Assembly: GCA_032622095.1 (NCBI GenBank)
Contig: CP136063.1
Coordinates: 211,623,982 to 211,687,981, forward strand
Direction of reading: 5' to 3'
Length of the DNA stretch: 64,000 nucleotides
DNA from: Siphonodentalium dalli
Taxonomy: Eukaryota; Mollusca; Scaphopoda; Gadilida; Siphonodentaliidae
Below the pieces are notes generated by a model. The model was not told the DNA's origin. It saw only the letters and a program-made list of their open reading frames with translations, and did no database searches. This document shows, piece by piece, positions 35,801-47,800 of the stretch. Positions within the stretch are counted from its first letter, which is position 1; every line of letters begins with the position of its first letter. The translations under genes and the position numbers were made by a program.

Positions 35801-38800
35801 CCAAAACATTTCAGTGCATTTCTCAAAACTATCAATCTCATGTTCCACAAGAATAAATATTCACTAATACAAATCATTCAAGTAATATACATGGAAACGT
35901 GGACGAGCCCCCCGGGCTTACTGACGGGTGTATACAGTAATACAAATCATTCAAGTGATATACATGATTATTCTGGGGCTTTGTGCACCACAGAACAGAT
36001 GTGCAAATGATATTGAGGCACTACAGTTTTAATTTACCCATCTGGCTGTTGAAAATGTTTTTTTATTATCACCACATTCAGTAGACCTTAAACCTTTCTT
36101 TACCAAATACTCAAACATGAGTAGTTTCCATAGGAAATGTTCAGATAATAGATTCAACAAATGACCATAGGGCAGTTGTTTAACTTATTATCTGAACATT
36201 TGCCACCAATTAATAGCAGCCACAAGTGCATGAAGCATGCGTTGGTGTTTACACCTCAGGCGCAGGTGAATGATGATGTCATATAATTGTTTCTATATTT
36301 TCTTTTGTGATGAGCCAAATTCTGGTGGCGTGAAGATTTTTTTGTGAAATTGACACATGACTTCCTTTTAATTACTGTCTGGAGATTGTTAAAATGCGGA
36401 TTCGGCAGTGGACCAACGAGACGAAAATAAAATTGTCAACTTCACAACTTCGAAGAATTCCCATGTGATTTTATAGGGATATTAGTTTCATTTAGACCAA
36501 TTTCGTTAGTTAGCTTAATGAAAACCTGAGAAGACGTCATGGCATGGTTCATGATGTCATTTACGTCACAATGACTTTGCAGGCCAGAATCGAGACAAGA
36601 GTTCACAATACATGACAATACTTGTCATGTCGTTTCCACCGGGGCCATTGCATTATGTTACAAAATTATTCTTAGCGTTATGTCATCGATAAAAGCAAAT
36701 TCGAGGCACATCGTGGGTGGTTGCTCCACTACGTGTCACGTACAATTCATGTTAGAAACCCTTCTGCTGTTGTATTATCTTTTCATCTGTCTGTCGTCTG
36801 AATATATTTCTTAAACATCCCTCCAGATGAATAATAGACCATTCCAATTTATACTGTTATAACTGAATGGGAGAATGCATTCAGTAAAGAAAGGTTTAAA
36901 TTTCATTCACCTCTGGTAGCATCTATTGAGTGTTGCTGTGGAATTGAGGTCGAGTACTGAGAGACCATGATTCTTCAGCTTCTGATGTAAATCTTGACCA
37001 ATCACTTTCAGATCATTCGTCTTCGCACCTGAGCAGAGCACCTGGACATGATAGGGAGCTATGTGGCTGTTCAGCTGTAAGAACTGAAGTAAACAATGGT
37101 TTAAATTGAACCTTTACGTTCAAGCCAGTTGTTTAAAGGCCCACTTAATTTTCGAACCCCCAGATCACATATATAAAATATATGTCATATTATATACCAT
37201 TTGAACGAGGAAGCTCCAAAACATTGTATTATCAACTTATCCGGTGTAATTAACTGTGAACATGTTGTTTTTGTTGAGTTACCGACATGTTTTTGGGCTT
37301 AAGTGTCATCTGGATTGTAGCGCAAAGTGTATTATTTTCAATGGAGGGGGAATAACTCTATATCTTAAAGATAGTTATTCCCCTTCCATTGAAAATACAT
37401 TTTTAGTCTGAATTCTGTTGCATTCTGGGAGCCATAATGGGGGAAATCTTTCTATGATTTCAGCTGTTTTCTATTTCTCTATGGACATCTTCTGAGACAC
37501 AGACATTTCAAATAGTGATGAAATATAGTATTTTAATCATATTTTATGGCATAGACTGTTATTAACACCGTATATCAAGGAACAAAACAAAAATAATCTG
37601 TGACTCGAAAATTAAGAGGGCCTTTAAATAAAGCATGACAACAAATCAGTCTTATTAAAATCAGACTATTAAACAAGCTAGTGTTCCATAGTCAGAACTA
37701 AATAGCCAGGAATTCCATTCAATTCCAAAGTCGAGCTTCAAGGGCTGAGAGGCCAACAATATATTGAAGCCTTATTTTGAATGCTTATTTTAGTGTGATA
37801 TGTCTGGCTGAAGTCTTAATTTTAATAGTTAACAGAAGATGTTTAAAGCCTTCGCCACAAGCCCTCATTTTCCGGAGTGCTTATGTGGGAGACCTAAGGA
37901 ATCGAATCCTTAGCGAGTGCTTACCTGCACTGCATCTTAAGCACTCGAGTCCTAAGCGAGTGCTTACTGTGATCGATATAAGCACTCGAGTCCTAAGCGA
38001 GTTCTTACTGTGATCAATATAAGCACTCGAGTCCTAAGCGAGTGCTTAATGTGATTGACATAAGCACTCGAATCCTTGGCGAATCCTTGTTGAAGGCTTA
38101 TTAAGCCTTCATGCTCGGTAAGGGAAATTTTCTGTCACATTGATAATTTCACATAGTGTTTACAAATTTAGAGATTATGACAACTAATTAAACTCTAATA
38201 AACAATAAACACTCTATGAAGAGTCGATAATTAACCAATATTATCTAGCAAGCGGTATAGAATTAAGTATTTCCAAGAATTTCAACAGTCAACAGTTGTT
38301 TGTTATTCACAAAAATGAAATGGAAACTGAAAGTAGATATCTGTCAATCGTAAATCTATTTGTTCACTGTGATGTCAATACTGCAGGGAATGCCTGCAAA
38401 AGCTATGGCAATGGTATGAATGTGAAATTGTTCAGTCTCTGAAAATCATAGCTTGTTCAATACTAGTAATCTAATTTTAATGAGAAACTGGACAATCAGG
38501 TGATTGTGGTTTGTTTTCCAAATCAATAATATGTATCCGAAGAATTTCGAAGCCACTACCTTACTTGCATTTAAATTCAATCAGTATTACCAGTACTATT
38601 TAAAACTGAGTGAAAAAATAGTACGACTCCAGTTTATACCAAACAGGAAAATCAAAGGGCTAATATGTTACATACATTGAGGAAAGCTGGACCGAATAGA
38701 TAATTATATTTACATGCGGACATGTAATCTGAACACCATTATTAATATGTAAATTATGGTAAAATCTTCAATGTTGCAATGCTTGAAAGAAATACACATA

Positions 38801-41800
38801 ATCCCAGTACGAAGGAACATGGAATGTTATATCAGATACTATTAAGTATGAACTACTAGTTGACACATACTTGTCGTCCTTGTTTTGAAGATCCTGTGTA
38901 TGAGTTATTCATACTTTCTGTATAGGAATCCATAAGGAATACAACAAAACATGTTTCTAGATCTGTGCGGCATGTGATGAGATGAGGCATTGAATCTTTA
39001 CCCTGAAAAAATCACCAACGTATATAACTGAGCTGATTATATATCTTTTATCATTGAACATATCATTACACCCTGACAGTATCCATGGTACTTGTGATTT
39101 TATAGGGGATATGTTTTTATTTTGAGAATATCCAAAAAGATACAGAATGTCTTTCCTTTCAAATTGTTTTTTTTATGTCTGTCTATTAGCTGGTGTTCTT
39201 TATTTTAAAGACATATCACATATTGCGGACTTATTTCATTGAATAAAAACAATCCAATCACATCCACTGTACCATTATGTGTACAGAGAACTCAACGGTT
39301 GAACTACGCACAAATGTAAATATTTACTACTTTATTTGGGACACATTATTGGGCATAACATTACAGCTACCGGTATATCAATATTTTCTTTTATAATATG
39401 ATAATCATGTGGGGCATTTTTTCTTTACTATTTTTAGGATTTTAAATAGAGTTATCCCACATGGAATACTTCGAATGAACACGAGCCGTAAAATATCGCA
39501 AATTGTATGTCCAATATACCAGAAAATTTGAAATAAAATTGATTGAAGCATTCCCAGACATGGGTCTTCGATTCATATTTATTATTTTATACCCAGTAAA
39601 ATATATAACTTGTTATAGGAAGAGATAGACCATCTTTGAGATGTGGCTCACATGAATTATTATAAAAGGAACTGTGTTTAATCATATGTAATCAATAATA
39701 TATAGGTCTCAAACGAGCCTATGGAAAGACTGTTTCCACAATTTTTTTCTAAATTCGACATTGACTGTATCTTGAATCTAGCATTGCTACATGAGAACTA
39801 AATGGATGACCAATATTTTATTATGACCTGATAAAAATATTAGGAATTCTTTGGATCAAGCTTGGATCAAGTTCAAAGGCTCATGACTGGAGAGGTTGAC
39901 TTTCACAGATTCTACACTTGATTGCTGGAAGCTGTTCGATAACTAAGCCTATGGAGTCTCAATTTCTCAACACAACAGTTCACATGGATTGTCCCAGAAT
40001 TCTACATCGAAGTGTCAAAACTGTATTTAAATCATATGTAACCAATCAATTATAGGTACAGTATCAAACGAGTGGTTGAACCTATGGAAAGACTATTTCC
40101 GTAAATTTTGTTCTTAATTCAACATCGACTGTGGTTCTAATGCCACCAAGGATGTTCGGCTTCATGACTGAAAATTCACATTTGATTAATTTGTCAACGT
40201 TGTGCATGGCGTGAACATTATTACCTACTCTTCTTCTAGAAGAGGTACCTTGAAATGTCAACAGCGGAATTTCATAACAAGACACGACAAGACAAGATAG
40301 CAGCAACAAGTTTTCATTATTAAATATTCCACCAAAAATGAAGATATGTTACAATATTGTAAAACTAAAATTTAACGAGTCATTAAAAATGACAATTTAG
40401 TTTTGGTGTTTTCCATTGGTTATCTCATATTCGTCACTTAGGAGGAAACATTTTTGCACATGTCAGGATTCGAACCCCTAGCCCAGATTGCGATGATCCT
40501 ATGCATGATCCAAGCACCTCGGCTACGGGGACATCCTTAAAAAGGAAGCCGTTTCACCGAGAGTTGGGAAGCGTATCAGTCTGAACATGGGTTCGAAAAT
40601 ATTGGAACAGAATGGATTGACCATTATATTGAAACAGCACAATGCACTTCCCCTGAAATAGCATATGTGACCATACGATTACTGGCGTATATATATCCTA
40701 TATTTGATATAATCTGAAATAAAAGTAAAACAACATTTTAACCCTTTCTATACTAAAGCATAATTGATGGATAGTTATCCCATAGGAAATGTTCAGATAA
40801 TAAGTTTAACCCTTTCTATACTTAATCATCATTGATGGGTAATTATCCCATATGAAATGTTCAGATAATAAGTTTAACCCTTTCTATACTAAAGCTTCAT
40901 TGATGGGTAGTTATCCCATATGAAATGTTCAGATAATAAGTTCAACAAAGGAACATAGCGTAATGCCCTAAGTAATCGACCTCTTAACCAAAGCAGAATT
41001 ATGGGTAACTTTTCAGGATTTAGTCGGAAATATGGCTTGTTGCCATTCATTGGAAAGCTCTCGCCGAGAGCTTTCCGATGAATGGCAACAAGCCATATTT
41101 CCGACTAAATCCTGAAAAGTCACCCATAATTCTGCTTTGGTTAAGAGGTCGATTACTTAGGGCTTTACTGTAGATATTGGTATGTCTCACATTATTGTTT
41201 TTGTCCACATTGACTTCACCATAACTGGTTATAGTTTCTATATTCTCTGTTATTGAGTCGAACTTGAGAGCTATGTGTGCCTCTTGAGTATCATCTCCTT
41301 TGCTACAAAGTTCAGTTTCCATAAATTGAGAAGACTGGACAGAAAACTGAAATTAAAATACCAAAAATAATCATTTACTCAAAGCATCTAAAACATATAT
41401 CTGAAATACCAGTAATAGGAAATATATGATGATTTTGTGAAAACTGCACTAAAGTCTAACCAATGGTAAGGTCTTTCAATACAGCTCATTGAGCTGCCAT
41501 ATTTACAGAGAAAGCAATTTAACTTGTGGGCAACAAAAGCACCCTCACAACATGCTTGTGTCACTGACTACAAGTTACAATTGCTTAGACACTGTTTGTG
41601 CATAGCACTTCTAAAAGTTCTCTGCAAAGCATGGATATTCATATAGTGCGCTATACTCTAAAACACTCAGATGATTTCTGATCCACCAAAAATTAAAAAA
41701 AAAAAAAAAAAGTTGTACCTCGGTGCTGCATACAGCCAAGGTGCCAAATAGAAACATGGGCAGAGAGGGAAACCAAATTTAAAATAAACGAAGGATATCA

Positions 41801-44800
41801 GAAAATGCAAACAGGACAGGCAGAACAGACAGATGGACATACAGACAAAATCAATTCAGTATACACCAAACTGTTTTCCAAGTGGAAGTATACTAACATT
41901 GCCCAAAATTGCCTGAAAACACAGACTTTATTAATGAATTAATGGAGGGAGTTTAAAAAGACAGACATATATCTTTGCAGCACAGTCGCTGCTGACACTG
42001 ACAGCCATCACACCAAGGTCATAAGATAATAAATATACCTGTCGCCACCAACTGAGTCGCTGTTTGATACAGAAATCCAGTGACTTTGAGACTAGATTAG
42101 GAGAGCAGAAACAGGTCATGAGCATCTCATGTCTCTCAGGGCTTCTGAAATAAAACAAGAAAAGTAAGCGGGTCCCAAATGTCAGTATTTGTATGTTTCA
42201 GTGAAACTAGAGAGTTGAGGGATAATCATGGAAGTATTGATAATTAACGTCAGATGTAAATATAGGATGGTAAGGGGTCTCCCTGCTAAATGTTTTAAAG
42301 CTATGAAAGGAGTTTGTGGTCAGCACAGCTGAATAATCATGTTATACCATTATTACAAAGAAGAACATGAAAAAATAGAAGGAATTTGTTGTTATTTTCA
42401 TTATCAATAATCCTCCAGTGATGTGATGCTGCATGTTGAAATTGTTGTTTGTAAACATGCACTGTAATAAACAGTAATGTTCACGTTTCAGCAATGAGAA
42501 ATAACTCTGAATTATTGAACGTTGATTATGATCAGTTGTAGTACACTGCATTTTCCTCATTAAATTATTCCCAACAGCAATGGTGGTACACAAGTCAACT
42601 TTTATTGGTATCGATTTAAAAAAAAAATTGTTTTTTGTTGAGATATGTACTTATTTGTGGCCTGGAAAAATTCTTTAAGGCGACATTCTAGGACAAAATT
42701 TTGGATGAAGATGGATAACTCTAAAATCAAGTGGTAATATGGCTAAATTTCCAGATAATCAAGTAATAATATGGCCACATTTTGTTGAACAACAGGTTGA
42801 TAAATAACACGTTTTGGGAAATTGTATACTATAGTTTGACAGTGGTTAGCATTATTTTGTTGTAATTAATTGATTCTGATAACTAAAGCGTATTTTGAAG
42901 AAATGTTGTTGTTGCTGTAACTTGATATGGGGACCGTCTGATCAGATTGAGTACCTTTAATAATAGCCAGTTAATAATATGTTTAGTAATGATTCATTCA
43001 TAATGAGTGATGTCTAATAAATATAGAGTTACACAGGTTTTCGGAAAGGTAAGTTGTCAAACTGAAGCATTTGGCATCAGGATACCATTCACCCTATATA
43101 TTTATATCCTGTGCTTTAATCGAATGATCGTAGGTATGATTCCCTCAAATCTAATCACAGGTGCTGAAATTGAATATGCCCAAATTTGATATACTGGGTT
43201 CTAAATTGGCCTATATCAACCCCTGCAACTTTGAAAAATACATGGAGGCAAATTGATGAAAATATATAGCAGTATTTTATTATATGACTATCGTTGTTAA
43301 CTATAGTTTAGTGATATATTTTCTAGACTGTCAGAAAAGCTTCAGTTTGATCCGATGTCATACCACGATCCTATAGTTCACAAGCATGTGCATAAAACCG
43401 TTGTTTCAGGTTGTCACTTTATTTACGTTTCTTTAAAGACCCATTTAATTTTCGAGTCACTGATTATTTTTTTATTGTGCCATGATATATGGTTTTATAA
43501 CAATATTTGCCACAAAATATGATTAAAATACTATAATTCATCACCATTTGGAACGTCTGCGTCTCAGTAGGTGCCCATAGAGTAATAGAAAATAGCTGAA
43601 ATCATAAAAAACTTTCCCCCGTTATGGCTCCAAGAATGCTACAGAATTCAAAATATAAATTATTTTCAATGGAAGGGGAATAACTCTATACCTAAATATA
43701 TAGTTATTCCCCTTCCATTGAAAATAATATACTTTGTGGAGAAACTTGAGCACAGAACACGTGTTGGTTTCTCAACAAAAACAACATGCCTTGATGAAGA
43801 GGTCGGATCGCTGCGGCGGCTTGTTTGATCCAGCAATTTGGCATTTTCAACTACTCGTAATACTATGGCAAGATAGTATCACTGTGGTGATATTATGTAT
43901 ATAAATGTATCTGACATACCTGAGTGGAAATGAACCTGAGTTATCGTCTCTTAAAACGATGCCAGAAGTTAAAACTGTCAGAGGGAGGTCACTCTTACCA
44001 GTCTGTGACTCCCAAAGGTGAGAATGAAAGTGATCCAGCAAACCTGGAAAACAGAATGGTGAATACATCTGTTATCCTGAAATTACAGCTATGTATTCAG
44101 ATATACAAAGAAAAAACATCATTTGCCACTCATTCGAAAGCAGCCATGGTGGCATAAATTCCATACCTAATTTCAATCAGGTAATAACCCATGGCTGAGA
44201 TATCTGTGCGGACAGACAAAAAAACAAAGATTTCCAGAAAACCAAGATGGATAACTCTAGAATGGAAAAGGCGAACAACATTACTTGCCACTCTTTCAGA
44301 AGCAGTCATAATGGTGAACCTCTAAACCATTTTTCATTCAGATCCGATAACCCTTCATGGCTGAGAGAAAAAAAAATAAGATTTCCAGATAACCAAGAAG
44401 GATAACTCTAAAATGGAAATGGCGAACAACGTCATTATCCCCTCTTTTGGAAGTAGTCATGATGGTGAAATGCCATACAAAATTTCATCCACATCTGATA
44501 ACCAATGGCTGAGATAAAAAATACAGAACTATTCAGCCAAATAGTCATGTGCCGGTACATTTTTAACTGATTGACAACATTTTAAAAGGTTTGGTAACTT
44601 TTTCAACCGGACTGTGCTGGACAACCCTGCTAGTCTTTAATATAATTCTTAGATATCAACATATATCAGTGGTATTCTGCTAGGATCAAGACAGGGGAGT
44701 ATGAGTAAGCCCAACACTGTGTGTGAAATTATCTATTATCCAAACAGGAATCAGCTTCCACTTAAAAACCAATGACAGTACTGTATAAGAATATCTTACA

Positions 44801-47800
44801 ACTTTAAAGAGTTTTTCTTTGCTCAAAGAACTAGCATTGGCTCAGAAATACCTCAAAAGTAGCTTTAATTTAAAAGTTGTATCCAGATCAATATCTACCA
44901 AATTATATGATCAAAATTCACTTCTATGTTAAAAGGAATCAACATTTCTTCGAGTTTTTAAGAACGTCTTGAAAATAATTTCATACCTTCCTTTAGGCTC
45001 TGCCTAGGGTAAAAACCATTGAAATTGCTGACTTCTGACAAACTGTTAAAGAAATGAAACAATATGTCCAAAAATTAAATGAACATGAAACAATTATTCT
45101 CATTATACAACACATTGAGACACTGTGTTAATTCCCCATTAGTTTCTATTACTCATTTCACAATGATCCCTCTCATGAAACAAAGCCGGTCAACAAGTTT
45201 TGCATTGTTTACTGCTTACACCGAGACATCCTGAAGTATCTCACGAAATTATCTGAAGATCATGTTTTTATTTGACGGCCAAACGACTTCAAAATTCTTG
45301 TTGAACATGAACACAGCTGTTGTCAACAAACATTTCTCGACTGAATGATCTTCTGACATTGATATTAATGCTATATGGAATTGTTGTGAAACCCATATTC
45401 AGTGACAACTTGAGGGACATTGTGCCTCGGGAGATATTAGTTCTTCGGGGAGACAATCCGCAATGTTCCCCTCAAGCACATTCATCATTTTTATAATGCT
45501 AGCTGGAAATCAAGCCTGAGTTTAGTGTGCCTGTCATTTGCAGAAAGAGATGGACTGTCGTCCGGTGCGTACCCCTTTGTGTGGGCATATCTATAACTTA
45601 TGACTGCTATACTCAGACAGATGGACCCAAAAATCAGCATTTTCATATAAACAAAGATGAATAACTTTAGAACAAAACACCAAAACAAACAGTTGAGTGT
45701 GCCAATAAATGTCCTCATAGTGGTGAACATCCATACAAAATTTCATTGAGATCCGAGCATTACTGTTCAAGTTATGACCTGAACAGACATCGGATGGACC
45801 AAACAGCCAACATTTCCAGATAAACAAAGATGAATAACTCTAGAATGGAAAAGCAGAACAGAACAATGGAACCCTCTATTGAATGTCCTCATAGTAGTGA
45901 ACATCCATACCAAATTTCATTGAGATCCCAGCACAACTGTTGAAGTTACGACATGAACAGACACCAGACGGACCAAAAAGCAAACATTTCCAGATAAACA
46001 AAGATGTATAACTCTAGAATGGAAAATCCGAACAAAACGATGGAACCCACTTTTTAATGTCCTCATAGTAGTGAACATCCACACCAAATTACATTGAGAT
46101 CCCAGCACAACTGTTGAAGTTACGACATGAACAGACCCCAGACAGACCAAAAAGCCAACATTTCCAGATAAACAAAGATGAATAACTCTATAATGGAAAA
46201 TCCGAACAAAACGATGTAACACTCTATTGAATGCACTCATTGTAGTGAACATACATACAAAATTTCATTGAGATCCAAGCACTACTGTTCAAGTTACGAC
46301 ATGAACAGACACCAGACGGACCAAAAATCCAACATTTCCAGATAAACAAAGATGAATAACTCTAGAAAGGAAAATCCGAACAAAACGATGGAACCCTCTA
46401 TTTAATGTTCTCATAGTTGTGAACATCCATACCAATTTCATTGAATCCCAGCACAACTGTTGAAGTTATGACATGAACAGACACCAGATGAACCAAAAAG
46501 CAAATATTTCCAGATAAACAAAGATGAATAACTCTAGAATGGAAAAAACCTGAACAAAACGATGGAACCCTCTATTTAATGTCCTCATAGTAGTGAACAT
46601 CCATACCTAATTCATTGAGATCCGAGCACTACTGTTCAAGTTATGACACGAACAGACATCGGACGGACGTACAGACGCACGGAACGACGCACAGACGCAC
46701 GGACAGGTGCAAACAGTATACCCCCCTTTTTTTTAAAAAGGGGGTATAACTAAAACCCACTAAACTATAAACATGGTATTAGTATAACAAATACTTATTA
46801 CCTAAGTTATCATACTTAACAAGCAACTTACGAGATCTCATACTGACAAACGCTATACTAAGATAGTTAGACTTCCCTTGCTAAACTCTAATCTCCTAAA
46901 AAAGAAATAGAATCTATGTGAAGAAGTTTCTATAGAAATTTTATAATAAAGAAACTTTCCAGAGAAGATGAGGCCTTAGCAGAATGATGTCCCCATAGGG
47001 TGAATTTATTGATGCTAGCCCGCTATGTGGGATAGCTTCACTAAATTCACCCTCTGGCGACCTCATTCTGCAAATGACAGGCACGCTAAACTCAGGCTTG
47101 CTGGAAAGAGGCTGTTGATTAAACTCCAAGCATATTATTGCCCTGTCAGGAGAAAACTTTTGCTTTTGTGATTGAAAAGTAGTCGGATAAAATTTAGGCA
47201 ATGTCAATCTTAATGCAGGAAGAAAATTGAAACCATTCATATTTCTTTTCTTACCTCAATTAACTACATACCAATCAAATTAACTAAACATATAATTTAA
47301 ATGCGATTGCCTGGTAACTGCTCATGAACTAGATTGTTGGAAATGGTCCTACAGTTTTTATCTCACCAGGTACTGGCTGTCGATAACAACAGCAAAATTA
47401 TCAATTTTATTCCAACAAGAATGAATAATCGTGCAATGAAATAGTCAAACTAACGGTTACTAACCCGATGACACCATGTCTTAATTATATCATATTAGGA
47501 AAGTAATTTACTGAACTAACTAGACTGATACTTAATTGTTATTAATAAAAGGCCGCTCGGCCACAGTGTCCCCCGAACCGGTGGCTTCATTTGGAGCGGA
47601 GGCTTTGTAGAAGTATACTATATGGATAAGACACTTGTGCATTGTCTCATTACTGACATGCATACAAATAACCAAATCTTAAAAAAACTCTTAAAGTCAA
47701 AATATAACCTCAAATTGGCACAAAATGAAGAAATTTACAAGATAAATTGAATTTTCTAAGTCGAAAAGCCCATAACTCTGAGAAAAATCATCGGATCAAA

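Noticed and set aside
45491-46252. Frames repeating MFTTM...VIHLCL peptides on the minus strand
   Set aside because: The repetition follows the 172-176 bp minisatellite; no protein family is suggested.
46941-47240. Possible extra POLG2 exon on the minus strand
   Set aside because: The frame lies in the right terminal repeat of the 45511-47100 element; the neighbouring POLG2 exons already join in phase without it.
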